Positions 8,435 to 17,472 of a stretch of DNA of 64,000 bases are shown in pieces. The translations under genes and the position numbers were made by a program. The notes under the pieces are model-generated. The model did no database searches. It saw only the letters and a program-made list of their open reading frames with translations, and was not told the origin of the DNA. Source of the DNA: CAYUIG01 sp964444685 (GTDB taxonomy: Bacteria; Gemmatimonadota; Gemmatimonadetes; Longimicrobiales; RSA9). The stretch is taken from the NCBI GenBank assembly GCA_964444685.1, contig CAYUIG010000021.1, positions 1 to 64,000 on the forward strand, read 5' to 3'. Position 1 is the first letter of the stretch; every line of letters begins with the position of its first letter.

Positions 8435-9133
8435 TCAGAAGTGGATGGCGAGCCCGACCGATGCGACGAAGTTCTGCGTCCATTCGTCATCGGCCAACCG
8501 TCGGCCGCGCTCCTGGATCCGGAACGCCACCGGCGTGTTCACCTTCCACAGCACGTTGCGCGCGTCGACGCGCAGCGACGTGGACGGCGACAGGAACCAC
8601 TCGAGCCCGCCGCCCACCTGACCGGCGAAACTCGTGCCCATCTCGTAACGGACGTCCTCGGGCAGGTCCTCCTCGAGGAGCGCCGTGCCCGAGAGGTCGA
8701 ACACGAGACCACCGCCGAAGAGCAGGAAGGGCTGGAGCCCGCGCCATGTGCGCGGCCCGGTGATGTCGAAGCGCAGGCTGGCCAGCAGCGCCAGCATCTG
8801 GCTGTCCACCTCGCCCAGCACCGTGTACTCGTCCTCCGCCGTCAGCGTCGTGTCCCGCACGATCCGCTTGCCCGGCATGATGCCGGCGTCCACGTCGAGC
8901 TGGAACGGTCCGCTGATCTGGAGTCGATAACGGAGCCCGGCATAGATGGCATCGTCCATGCCCAGCTCGAGCTTCCCCTTGCCGGTCATGACGTAGCCCG
9001 CGAACCCGCCGATCGACTGCGAGTTCTCCACGAAGCGGTAGGGCGAGTCGATCTCCTGGCCGGCCGCCCCCGCCGGCACGATCAGGCCCGCGCACAACGG
9101 CAGCACGCGGGCGAGAAATGCACCAATGCGCAT
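8435..9133 (-). CDS. Outer-membrane beta-barrel protein
   Basis: 232 residues from the ATG at 9133. A clear signal peptide (LARVLPLCAGLIVPAGAAGQ) precedes alternating hydrophobic/polar strands and ends with a strand terminating in HF, the C-terminal aromatic residue expected for BAM-dependent barrels. The size suggests an eight- to ten-stranded barrel of the OmpA/OmpX-like porin-family group. It is the first gene behind the promoter at 9177-9205 and is followed 12 bp later by the BON gene. A role in uptake of oxyanions is only suggested by position. Confidence 0.85.
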   Translation of the reverse strand: MRIGAFLARVLPLCAGLIVPAGAAGQEIDSPYRFVENSQSIGGFAGYVMTGKGKLELGMDDAIYAGLRYRLQISGPFQLDVDAGIMPGKRIVRDTTLTAEDEYTVLGEVDSQMLALLASLRFDITGPRTWRGLQPFLLFGGGLVFDLSGTALLEEDLPEDVRYEMGTSFAGQVGGGLEWFLSPSTSLRVDARNVLWKVNTPVAFRIQERGRRLADDEWTQNFVASVGLAIHF

Positions 9134-9176
9134 CGGTCTCGCATGTCCTGCCGCGGCTTCACTGCCGCGGGCCCGG

Positions 9177-9205
9177 AAGCTAGAGGCAGGGAAGGGGGTG
9201 GGCAA
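9177..9205 (-). promoter_or_regulatory. Promoter of the OMP-BON-tup-mo operon
   Basis: TTGCCC at 9205-9200, 17-bp spacer, TAGCTT at 9182-9177 on the minus strand. The predicted start near 9170 leaves a leader of about 37 nt. It probably drives the whole minus-strand series down to position 60, since no other clear promoter is visible in it. Confidence 0.75.
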
Positions 9206-9217
9206 GCGGTTGTCGAT

Positions 9218-9955
9218 GCGGGCGACGTGTGGCGGGCGACGAACTCGGGCGACTCACGGCGGGCGACTTACGGCGGGCGACTCACGACGGGCGACTCACG
9301 GCGGGCGACTCACGACGGGCGACTCACTGCGGGTTCTTGCGGCGGGTTGTATGTGAATCTGGCATTCGGCCGCACGAAATTGCACAACCGAGAGTGCGGT
9401 AAGTTCGGTTGTGCGATCGGGTGCGCTATTCGCACGAAAACGGCCACGACCCGAGATCGGCGGGCGAGTGCCGTCCGATTTCGTTCGCACTGCGCATCAA
9501 ATCGGACGATGATGCCAGCCGGGCGGCATGCTTGGCCATTCGATGCGGGCACGCGCACGGGTGACCGGCGCGCTGCGAACCCAAGCGACCGCCGACGCCG
9601 ATCTCCGGGGTTCGGTCCCCTTCGTTCGACAGCGAACACAACGACCGCGATACGCTTGTGCTGCTGCCGGTCATGCGAACACAAGCGACCGCAGGCGCTG
9701 ATCTCCGAGGAGGTCGGTCACTACGGTCCGACACGCGAACACAAACGACCGCGACTCCCGCCGGTCCCGGAAACGCGGGTCGATCGTGTTCGTACCTCGA
9801 ACCCAACCGCCCCCACACCCGCCGTCACGAGCCGAGTGGGCGATTCTGTTCGCCCACCCTCGCCTCCCGCCTCAAAAAACCCGCCGTGAGTCGCCCGCAG
9901 TAGGTCGCCCGCCGTGAGTCGCCCGCCGCAAGTCGCCCGCCGTGAGTTCGCCCGC
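9218..9955. repeat. Intergenic element B: inverted arms of 14-bp GGCGGGCGACTCAC units
   Basis: The left arm at 9218-9345 has about eight GGGCGAC units, the best preserved in a 14-bp period (GGCGGGCGACTCAC / GACGGGCGACTCAC). The right arm at 9880-9955 has the complementary CCGCCGTGAGTCGC units. The centre contains direct copies of GCGAACACAANCGACCGC at about 9632, 9675 and 9735, and inverted copies of the same word (CGATCGTGTTCG at 9781, CGATTCTGTTCGCCC at 9841). It has stop codons in all frames or only compositionally biased reading frames. It occupies most of the 940-bp divergent gap between the OMP operon and the M15 gene. The same family recurs at 1, 41634 and 59648. Confidence 0.85.
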
Positions 9956-10073
9956 ACTGGCCGCCCCCGGCGGGTCCGCCCGGAGGGCAAACGCCCGGGG
10001 ATCGAACCTTTCCAGCGCTCAACGGTATCTCAAGCGTCATCCCGGATCCAAGTAGCCGATGGAGGTCGTGCGG

Positions 10074-11033
10074 ATGGATGCGTTCCTTGCTTCCTTCCTG
10101 CTGAGGCTGTCGCTGTCCGTGTGGCTGCCGGTCGTGGCCCCGGCGCCGGCGCCCGCCCTGCTCGATGTCGAGCTGTCCGAGGAAGCGTTCGGCCGGAGCG
10201 GGGCGCTGCGGGCGGCGTTCGTCCTGCCGGGTGAGGCCGTCCCGTTCGATGTCCGCTGGCCCGAAACGCGTCCTGCGGATGCATGGTATCGCTGGATCCC
10301 CACGGAGGGGGATCCGACGCCAAGCCGTCCCTTCGGCGGCACCGATCCGCTGGTCGCACCCGACCGCGCCGGCACGTGGACGCTGGAGGTCGGTTCCACG
10401 GCGAGCACCCGCGCCTTCGACGACCTCACGCTCTTTGTGCTGGTGCCGGCGAGCGAGCAGCGAGGCGGGCTGCTGTACGGCTACCGCATCGGCGAGTATC
10501 CGAGCGCCAATGGCCGCTATGCGCCGCCCCAGGCCTACATTCGCGTCACGCCCGAGACGCAGCACATCCAGATCTCCGAGCATTTCCGGCTGCGCGAGTT
10601 CCTCACGCACGACCAGGCCAACGTGTGGCCGAAGTTCGCGGTCGTGGATCCGCTCCTGCTGGACAAGCTCGAGCTGGTCATGGATGAACTCGAGTCGAGC
10701 GGCGTGCCCGCGCGTCACATGATCGTGATGAGCGGGTTCCGCACGCCGCAGTACAACAGGAAGGGGCTGTCGCAGGGCAGGGCGGAATTGAGCCGGCATC
10801 AATACGGCGATGCCGCCGATGTCTGGGTCGACAACGATGGCGACTGGTACATCGACGACCTGAACCGCGACGGCCGGAAGAACCTGCGGGATGCGCGCGT
10901 GCTGCTCGAAGCCGTGGAGCGCGTCGAGCGGGCGCACCCCGAGCTGATCGGCGGCGCGGGCCTCTACGACGACAACGGCGCGCACGGCCCATTCGTGCAC
11001 ATCGACGTCCGCGGACGGCGTGCGCGCTGGTAG
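10074..11033 (+). CDS. M15/DUF882-type D-Ala-D-Ala peptidase-like protein
   Basis: 319 residues from the ATG at 10074, with GGAGG 8 nt upstream. An N-terminal hydrophobic segment suggests export. The N-terminal half is a beta-rich domain of unknown type. The C-terminal half from about residue 165 is a Peptidase_M15_3 domain: SGFRTPQYN, SRHQYGDAADVWVD (zinc His and Asp) and GPFVHIDVRG (second zinc His). Such proteins cleave or bind peptidoglycan stem peptides in the periplasm. It overlaps the next gene by 14 bp, so the two are probably co-translated. The long repeat element lies directly upstream and I see no clear promoter. Confidence 0.88.
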   Translation: MDAFLASFLLRLSLSVWLPVVAPAPAPALLDVELSEEAFGRSGALRAAFVLPGEAVPFDVRWPETRPADAWYRWIPTEGDPTPSRPFGGTDPLVAPDRAGTWTLEVGSTASTRAFDDLTLFVLVPASEQRGGLLYGYRIGEYPSANGRYAPPQAYIRVTPETQHIQISEHFRLREFLTHDQANVWPKFAVVDPLLLDKLELVMDELESSGVPARHMIVMSGFRTPQYNRKGLSQGRAELSRHQYGDAADVWVDNDGDWYIDDLNRDGRKNLRDARVLLEAVERVERAHPELIGGAGLYDDNGAHGPFVHIDVRGRRARW

Positions 11034-13164
11034 CATCGTAAGCCGCCTCATCGGAGTCGTGTTCCTCGCCGCGGCATGCAGCGGCGATGGGACCGGCCCG
11101 GGCAGTGGAAGTGGATTCACCGTCGTCGCAGTTGCGGGCGACGGCCAGTTCGGACTCCCCGGTGCGACGCTCGATCTGCCGCTGCGCGTCATGGTGCGCA
11201 CGGCGACGGGCGCGGCCGCCTTCCAGCGCACGGTCGAGTGGCGGATCACGACCGGCAGCGGCGCGCTGCTCACACCATCCGAATCACAGACCGACATCGA
11301 CGGCATCGCGACGACGCAGCTTCGCCTCGGTCCCGACACGGGCATGTACCGAATCGAAGCGCGCGTCGGTGGCGCTTCCGGCGCGCCGACATTCAGTGCG
11401 CGGGCGATCGTCGCACCCGTCGTCGCCAACGTCGAACCTGGGACAGCGCCGGCCGGCTCGACGATCACGATCACGGGCAGCCAGTTCAGCGCCGCGATCA
11501 ACGAGATGAGCGTGCAGTTCAGCGGCATGCCGGGCACGATCCTGTCCGCAACGCCGACCACGCTCCAGGTCCGCGTGCCGGCGTGCGCACCGACACGCAC
11601 GCTCCCGCTCGTCGTGCGCCGCGGCGCGGTCGCGAGCTCACCGGTTGACCTGCAGACCGTTGCATCGGCCGAAGCACCGCTGCAGCTCGCGCCGGGGCAG
11701 GGCATCCGCCTGAGCGGCAGCGAGCTCGCTTGCATCCGCCTGAACGCCGGACAGAACGAGCTCTGGCTCGCGGTCCCGCAGAATGCCGCGGCGGCTGAGG
11801 GGCCGTTCATGCTCTTCGGCATTGCGGCGCTCGCGGCAGGAACCGTCGCAGCACCGCCGTCGACGGTTTTCCTTACCGAACCACCGGCGACGACGTTCGC
11901 GCACGATCCCGAGCTGATGATCCGTCGGCGCGAGCGCGCGTTCGCGACGGGCGAACCGCCGCAGCCCGGCGCCGCGCCGCCGTTCGCTGCGGCCATGCAG
12001 GAGCCGCAGGTCGGCGACCGCCGCGACTTCTGGGTGCTGGACGAGGACACCGAGTTCGTGCGCATCACGGCCGAAGTGAAGGCCGTCACAGCGCACGCCG
12101 TGCTCTACCAGGATCTGAACGCTCCGTCCACCGGCCTGCTGCAGGACGATTTCAACGTCTTCGGCGCACTGTTCGACGATCCGATCTACGACGTCACCGT
12201 CGATGCGTTCGGTCTGCCGTCGGACATCGATGGCAACGGCCGGATCATCATCCTCTTCACGCCGCGCGTGAACGATCTGAGCGACGGCAACGGCAACAGC
12301 TTCATCGCGGGTTACTTCTACGGCTGCGATCTGGTGTCGAAGAGCCGCTGCGAGGGGACGAACCAGGCGGAGATCTTCTACAGCATGGTGCCGGACCCGT
12401 TCGGCGTGCACGGCATCCGCCACACGCGCGACGTCGTGCTGCGCACGGTGCCGGGCATCCTCGCGCACGAGTTCCAGCACATGATCCACTGGGGCCGCCT
12501 CGGCCGGCTGGACGACCTCTGGCTGTCGGAGGCGCTGGCGCACGCGGCGGAGGACCTGGTCGGCGACGAGCTGCTGGCACGCGCCGACACGCCACAGGCG
12601 GCCAACTTCAAGCTCCAGAACTTCGTGCGCGCCGTCACCTACCTCGAGGACGTGAGCGCCACGAGCGTCGTGAGCGAAACGCCGCCCGGCACACTCGAAA
12701 TGCGCGGCGGCGCCTGGCTGCTGCTGAAGCACGTCGCGGCGCACTACGGCGGACCCGAGCTGCTCGGCCGGCTCACGGGCAGCACGCGGTCGGGCATCGC
12801 GAACTTCGAGGCGGAGACGGGGCAGGATTGGGAACAGCTGATCTCGGACTTCGCCGTCGCCATCTGGGCGGATGGTGAACCGGCGCTGGAGAACGTGGCA
12901 CTCGACGAACGCTACACGTACCCCAACTTCGATGTGCGACGCGTGCTCGGACAGTTCCAGGGCGGATTCCCGCTCGTCCCGCCCGACTGGATCTGGTCCG
13001 ATTTCCACGTGACCGGCGAGCTGCCCGCATCCAGTCAGAGCTACTTCCTGATGCGCTCCAACGTCAGCACGCTCGGACCGCTGAACCTGTCGATGGCAGG
13101 TTACTTCGGGGCCCCGTTCCTTCCGGGTACCACGCCGCAGCTCACGCTGCTGCGCGTGCGCTGA
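11020..13164 (+). CDS. Lipoprotein with Ig-like/IPT domains and HEFQH metalloprotease domain (M30-like)
   Basis: 714 residues, GTG start. A lipobox (LAAACSG) follows the signal peptide. Residues about 30-130 form a bacterial Ig-like module, and about 131-212 an IPT/TIG domain (VEPGTAPAGSTITITGSQF). The C-terminal half holds the zinc motif HEFQH at 483-487 followed by WLSEALAHAAEDL about 20 residues on, supplying the third ligand Glu, and a preceding SDIDGNGRIIILFTP segment. This layout resembles the hyicolysin (M30) family of secreted metalloproteases. It is expected to be anchored at the cell surface or periplasm. Overlap with the M15 gene suggests a joint envelope or scavenging role. It ends 3 bp from the convergent pncB stop. 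Confidence 0.85.
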   Translation: MRAGSIVSRLIGVVFLAAACSGDGTGPGSGSGFTVVAVAGDGQFGLPGATLDLPLRVMVRTATGAAAFQRTVEWRITTGSGALLTPSESQTDIDGIATTQLRLGPDTGMYRIEARVGGASGAPTFSARAIVAPVVANVEPGTAPAGSTITITGSQFSAAINEMSVQFSGMPGTILSATPTTLQVRVPACAPTRTLPLVVRRGAVASSPVDLQTVASAEAPLQLAPGQGIRLSGSELACIRLNAGQNELWLAVPQNAAAAEGPFMLFGIAALAAGTVAAPPSTVFLTEPPATTFAHDPELMIRRRERAFATGEPPQPGAAPPFAAAMQEPQVGDRRDFWVLDEDTEFVRITAEVKAVTAHAVLYQDLNAPSTGLLQDDFNVFGALFDDPIYDVTVDAFGLPSDIDGNGRIIILFTPRVNDLSDGNGNSFIAGYFYGCDLVSKSRCEGTNQAEIFYSMVPDPFGVHGIRHTRDVVLRTVPGILAHEFQHMIHWGRLGRLDDLWLSEALAHAAEDLVGDELLARADTPQAANFKLQNFVRAVTYLEDVSATSVVSETPPGTLEMRGGAWLLLKHVAAHYGGPELLGRLTGSTRSGIANFEAETGQDWEQLISDFAVAIWADGEPALENVALDERYTYPNFDVRRVLGQFQGGFPLVPPDWIWSDFHVTGELPASSQSYFLMRSNVSTLGPLNLSMAGYFGAPFLPGTTPQLTLLRVR

Positions 13165-13167
13165 GCG

Positions 13168-14280
13168 CTACTCCACGCGTTCGAGCCGCGGGTTCTCGCG
13201 GTAGGCGCGCCCCACCTTCGAGACCGGCCGGCCGTTCACCTTCACCACATCCGCAGTGAAGTCGTACGCGTCGCGGAAAAGCGTTGAGCCGACGCCGTAC
13301 GCATCCACGGGCACGTCGAGATCGCGGAACGTGCGGATCTTGTCCGCGTTGAACCCGCCCGATACCACGATCTGCACATCCACGAACCCCTCGGCGTCGA
13401 GTGCTGCGCGCACGTTGCGCACGAGCTGCGGATTGACACCGGTCGGTGTGAATGAACCCATCATGGGCAGGATCGAGCGGTCGACGAGTGTCTCGGAGGT
13501 GTCCAGTCGCACGCCCGCCAGCCTTGGTCCCAGCGCGCGCGCAACGGCCAGCGACGTACCCACGGAGTCGTTCTCGAAATCGACGAGCGCGATGATGCGC
13601 ACGTCCTCGGGAATGTGACGCGCGAACGCCTGCGCGGCCGCGACGGTGTCGCCGCCGTACGCTGCGATCAGCGCGTGCGGTACAGTGCCGACGCCGCGCG
13701 ATCCCCACCATGAGGCCTGCGCATCCGTCGACACGCCGATCGCGCCCGCGATGTGCGCGGCATACCCGTCGCCCGTCTGCACAAGCCAGTGGTCGTGGCG
13801 CGCGGGGAAGAAGATGATGGGCTTGGGCCACGCGGCCTCGACGACGCGCCGCGTGTTCGTTGCCACCTTCGTTCGGCGGCCGAGTACGCCGAGATACACC
13901 GTCTCGAGATGCGCGAACGCCGTGTACGGCCCGGTGATGTGCATCACGGGCTCCCACGGTTCGATGCGGTCGCCGTCCCAGAGCGCGCGCACGTCGAGGT
14001 CCGACCACGCGTATCCCTCCGTGAGACACAGCTTGAGGATCGCGATCGCCTCGTCGATGCCGCCGAGCCAGGCCTCCTTCTTCTGGAACACCTGCATCGT
14101 GACTTCGACGTCGGAGCCATCCGCGATCAGCACGTCGCGCGTGTAGAGGAAGTACTTGTCCGAGTAGTAGCCCTCGCGCATGCGCTGCACGGGGAGCTGG
14201 AAGATGGAAGGATCCAGCCGCCGGCCGGGGCGAAGCGGGGGCGGTGGGCCCCCGTCGGGTGAGGAAACGCGTGCGTTCAT
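13168..14280 (-). CDS. pncB: Nicotinate phosphoribosyltransferase
   Basis: 370 residues. It makes nicotinate mononucleotide from nicotinate and PRPP in NAD salvage. Visible are REGYYSDKYF near the N-terminus, the TGPYTAFAHLETVYLG helix, and the C-terminal barrel with VDFENDS, VRLDTSE, VVSGGFNADKIRTF and YGVGSTLF, typical of the shorter nicotinate/quinolinate PRTase group. Its own promoter lies 24 bp upstream. It is followed convergently by the metalloprotease gene with almost no gap. A divergent EamA gene end lies at 14333. Confidence 0.93.
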   Translation of the reverse strand: MNARVSSPDGGPPPPLRPGRRLDPSIFQLPVQRMREGYYSDKYFLYTRDVLIADGSDVEVTMQVFQKKEAWLGGIDEAIAILKLCLTEGYAWSDLDVRALWDGDRIEPWEPVMHITGPYTAFAHLETVYLGVLGRRTKVATNTRRVVEAAWPKPIIFFPARHDHWLVQTGDGYAAHIAGAIGVSTDAQASWWGSRGVGTVPHALIAAYGGDTVAAAQAFARHIPEDVRIIALVDFENDSVGTSLAVARALGPRLAGVRLDTSETLVDRSILPMMGSFTPTGVNPQLVRNVRAALDAEGFVDVQIVVSGGFNADKIRTFRDLDVPVDAYGVGSTLFRDAYDFTADVVKVNGRPVSKVGRAYRENPRLERVE

Positions 14281-14303
14281 GGTTGTGGTTGTGACCGCGC
14301 GCG

Positions 14304-14332
14304 AACGTAGCCCGGCGCGCGGGGCGTGGCAA
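14304..14332 (-). promoter_or_regulatory. Promoter of pncB
   Basis: TTGCCA at 14332-14327, 17-bp spacer, TACGTT at 14309-14304 on the minus strand. Predicted start near 14297, leader about 17 nt. It begins directly at the stop codon of the EamA gene. Confidence 0.75.
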
Positions 14333-15229
14333 TCACGGCAGGGCGGGCGGCCTGCGCCGCACGCTGCCGAGCTGGGTGAGCGCGACGCCGCCCAGCACGA
14401 CGGCCGCGCCCACGAGCTGCCGAACGCTCGGTACCTCGCCCAGCCAGAGCCATGCGATCAACAGCGCCAGCGCGGGCACGAGATTGCTGAACGCCGCCGT
14501 GCGCGTGTTGCCGAGCACAGCAACGGCTGCGTACCAGATCAGGTATGCCACGCCGATGCTGAGTGCGCCCGCATAGGCGATCGCGAGCCATTCGTCGACG
14601 CCAAGCGTCGTGAAATCCAGCCGGAAGACGTCGGGCAGGCCGAGCAGCACCAGGCCGATCGCGCCGATCGTGAGCGTCCACGCCGTCATGTTGAGTGCAC
14701 CGTAGGCGCGCACGAAGTTGCGGCTGCCCACCGTGTACGCGGCCCAGGCGAAGCTCGCACCGATCAGAAACGCGGCGCCGAGCAGCGTACCGTTGCCGGC
14801 CGTGTTCGCCGGAGGCACGACCAGCGCGATGCCCGCAGAGGCCGCCACGAGCCCGACCCACGTGCTCGCGTCGATGCGCTCGTGCCCGTTCCATGCGGAA
14901 AACAGCGCGGTCAGCACGGGCGTCCCGGCCAAGAGCACGCTGGCCGTACCCGCCCGCGTGCGCGAGATCCCGAGGATGAAAAAGAGCTGGTACAGCATGT
15001 TGCCGAGGACGCCGAGCGCGAGCACGCGCAGCCGGTCGCCGGGATCCGGCAGCCGCAGCCGGCCGTGCGCACGCAGCGCCACGAGAATCACAGCCGCGGC
15101 GAGAGGGAAGCGGAGCGCATTGAACGCGAGGGGCGGAACCGTCGCCAGTGCGTCCTTCGTTACCGAGAAGTTGAGGGCCCAGATGCCCACCATCAGAAGC
15201 AGCAGCCCCTGCGCCCGCGCCGGCCCCAT
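14333..15229 (-). CDS. EamA/DMT-family transporter
   Basis: 298 residues with ten predicted transmembrane helices arranged as two five-helix EamA repeats; the first begins LLLLMVGIWALNFSVTKDAL and the second LLGAAFLIGASFAWAAYTVGSR (residues about 150-172). Family members export or import metabolites such as amino acids and drugs; the substrate cannot be assigned. The ATG at 15229 has GGGAGGATC directly upstream. A much longer open frame continues upstream but is antisense to fabI and rejected. Divergent from fabI. Confidence 0.9.
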   Translation of the reverse strand: MGPARAQGLLLLMVGIWALNFSVTKDALATVPPLAFNALRFPLAAAVILVALRAHGRLRLPDPGDRLRVLALGVLGNMLYQLFFILGISRTRAGTASVLLAGTPVLTALFSAWNGHERIDASTWVGLVAASAGIALVVPPANTAGNGTLLGAAFLIGASFAWAAYTVGSRNFVRAYGALNMTAWTLTIGAIGLVLLGLPDVFRLDFTTLGVDEWLAIAYAGALSIGVAYLIWYAAVAVLGNTRTAAFSNLVPALALLIAWLWLGEVPSVRQLVGAAVVLGGVALTQLGSVRRRPPALP

Positions 15230-15291
15230 GATCCTCCCGATTTCGAGTCGCGGGGAATGGATCGGGGCGGCCGCGCGCGCGCAATACCGCC

Positions 15292-15321
15292 TTGCCGCTG
15301 CCTCTCCGCGGCGGCTACCTT
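15292..15321 (+). promoter_or_regulatory. Promoter of fabI
   Basis: TTGCCG at 15292-15297, 18-bp spacer, TACCTT at 15316-15321. Predicted start near 15328, leader about 22 nt with GGGAGA before the ATG at 15350. Confidence 0.75.
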
Positions 15322-15349
15322 CGCGCCGGACGCGAACCGGGAGAACAGG

Positions 15350-16126
<777 letters not shown>

Positions 16127-16129
16127 GCG

Positions 16130-16885
16130 CTACTCGCGCTGGTCGGTGGGCGGCGGCGCAGGCGGCATCGGTTCTGCAGGCGGAACGGGCGAGCTGCGTG
16201 AGCGCTCATCGTGGCGCACGGGCGGCCGCCAGCGGTTGCGCGCGTACCATTCGCGCGTGATCTCCGCGGCTACATCGCGGCCGCCGAGCCCGAACGCGAT
16301 GCCGGCCGCGAGTGCGGCCGCGCCGACGACGGCGATGAAGAACACGAGTACGATGTCCTGGGCGATCTCGAGCTGGTCGAGCGCCATGAACACCGCGAGG
16401 AGGATGATCGCAGCCTTCCCGGCGCGCGCCATCGTGACGGCACCGGGCAGCGCACCGGCGGAGGCGAGGATGAGGTCCTTCAGGAATTCGCCGAGCAGGA
16501 TGCCGAGCGTGAGTACGATCACGGCGGCGATCACACTCGGGATGTAGGCGAGCAGCTCGCCGAAGAGGATGCTGATCGCGGTAATGCCGAGTGCGTTCGC
16601 GCCGAGGATGATCACGAGCAGCATGACCATCCAGAAAACGAGCTTCGCGAGGACCGATGACGGATCCAGCGTGGTGCCCGCGCGCTCGAGGGCTTCGGTG
16701 ACGCCGCCCTCGCGCATCCAGCGGTCGAAGCCGATGCGGTGCAGCGCCGCATCCGTGCCGCGCTCCACCATCTTCGCGACGACGAAGCCGACCATGAGGA
16801 TGCCCAGCGCGGCTGCCAGGCGTGGCAGGAACTCCATGATCTGGCGGATGCCCTGCTCGAGTTCCACCATCAGTGCATCGGGCAT
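16130..16885 (-). CDS. Mechanosensitive-channel-like 'conserved TM helix' protein
   Basis: 251 residues from the ATG at 16885. Five hydrophobic segments; two short repeats resemble the PF05552-type TM helix of small MscS-like proteins (LGILMVGFVVAKMVERGTD and VIVLTLGILLGEFLKDLIL), with the glycine-rich pore-like FFIAVVGAAALAAGIAFGLGGRD near residue 195. The typical MscS beta domain is absent; the C-terminus is an arginine- and proline-rich cytoplasmic tail. A short channel or scaffold of unknown gating is likely. AGAGGA precedes the start. The frame is open further upstream but that stretch is antisense to two small plus-strand genes. Confidence 0.82.
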   Translation of the reverse strand: MPDALMVELEQGIRQIMEFLPRLAAALGILMVGFVVAKMVERGTDAALHRIGFDRWMREGGVTEALERAGTTLDPSSVLAKLVFWMVMLLVIILGANALGITAISILFGELLAYIPSVIAAVIVLTLGILLGEFLKDLILASAGALPGAVTMARAGKAAIILLAVFMALDQLEIAQDIVLVFFIAVVGAAALAAGIAFGLGGRDVAAEITREWYARNRWRPPVRHDERSRSSPVPPAEPMPPAPPPTDQRE

Positions 16886-16954
16886 GCGGGTCCTCTGCGG
16901 GGAGTGGCCGGTGAACGCTGCGACGCGCCGCATCGCGGCGCAAGGGCGCTGATC

Positions 16955-17185
16955 GTGCGCGGCTTCGTCGACCGCAACGGCGGCCGGTGGGACGTGGTGC
17001 TCGGCCGCGAGTCGTTCGGCGCGCTGCTCGCCCTGTTCGTACCCGCCGGGCCCGCCGACGCGCGCGCCGTCCGCCAGGCGCCGCTGCGCGCCGTGGGGTA
17101 TGACGAGGCGGAACGCGAGCTGGCGTCCCTCGATGACGCGGGACTCCAGTCCCTGTTCGATGGATCGAAACTGAAGGAGTCGTAA
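16955..17185 (+). CDS. Small hypothetical protein, paralogue of the next gene
   Basis: About 76 residues from a GTG at 16955, with AGGG 9-12 nt upstream. It begins VRGFVDRNGGRWDVVLGRES and has the same plan as the following protein: an N-terminal F-x-D-x-x-G-x-x-W core, a hydrophobic strand, then an amphipathic C-terminal helix (LASLDDAGLQSLFDGSK). I recognise no named family. It precedes its paralogue by 5 bp and the NlpC/P60 gene beyond it. Coding status rests on this resemblance and tight spacing. Confidence 0.6.
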   Translation: MRGFVDRNGGRWDVVLGRESFGALLALFVPAGPADARAVRQAPLRAVGYDEAERELASLDDAGLQSLFDGSKLKES

Positions 17186-17190
17186 CGACG

Positions 17191-17472
17191 ATGCGAAGGT
17201 TCGAGGATGAGAACGGCCGGGGGTGGATCGCAGACGCGATCGAGGAGCGTACGCCGCGCCATCACGGCCGCTGGTACCTGATCTTCCGCGAGGACAAGGC
17301 GCATTCGGAGCCGCTGCCCATGCCCGAGATCCGCTGGCAGACGCACGAAACCGCGGCCCGCACCCTCGCCGCGATGTCTCTGTTCGAACTCCGGCGACGT
17401 CTCGCCGAGGCCCTCTCGCGCCATGCACCCCCCAGCCCGCGCCAGATTCGCGCCGGCGCGAAGACCGCGTGA
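17191..17472 (+). CDS. Small hypothetical protein preceding NlpC/P60 hydrolase
   Basis: 93 residues. AAGGAG lies 9 nt before the ATG. The protein starts MRRFEDENGRGWIADAIEER and contains a basic strand (HGRWYLIFRED) followed by a helical region rich in Ala/Arg/Leu. It resembles the 76-residue product just upstream, suggesting a duplicated small fold. No signal peptide, so cytoplasmic. Its stop overlaps the GTG start of the NlpC/P60 gene (GTGA), implying translational coupling and a possible functional tie to that enzyme. Function not recognised. Confidence 0.75.
   Translation: MRRFEDENGRGWIADAIEERTPRHHGRWYLIFREDKAHSEPLPMPEIRWQTHETAARTLAAMSLFELRRRLAEALSRHAPPSPRQIRAGAKTA

Noticed and set aside
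9350..9880. Small genes inside element B on both strands
   Set aside because: Reading frames are repeat-derived, lack ribosome sites and share no recognisable protein family.
7697..9889. Plus-strand 730-codon open frame across the OMP region
   Set aside because: Runs antisense to three real genes and through the repeat element; no protein motifs.
14180..15349. Upstream extension of the fabI frame
   Set aside because: It is antisense to the EamA gene, and FabI homology begins at the ATG at 15350 with promoter and ribosome site just before.
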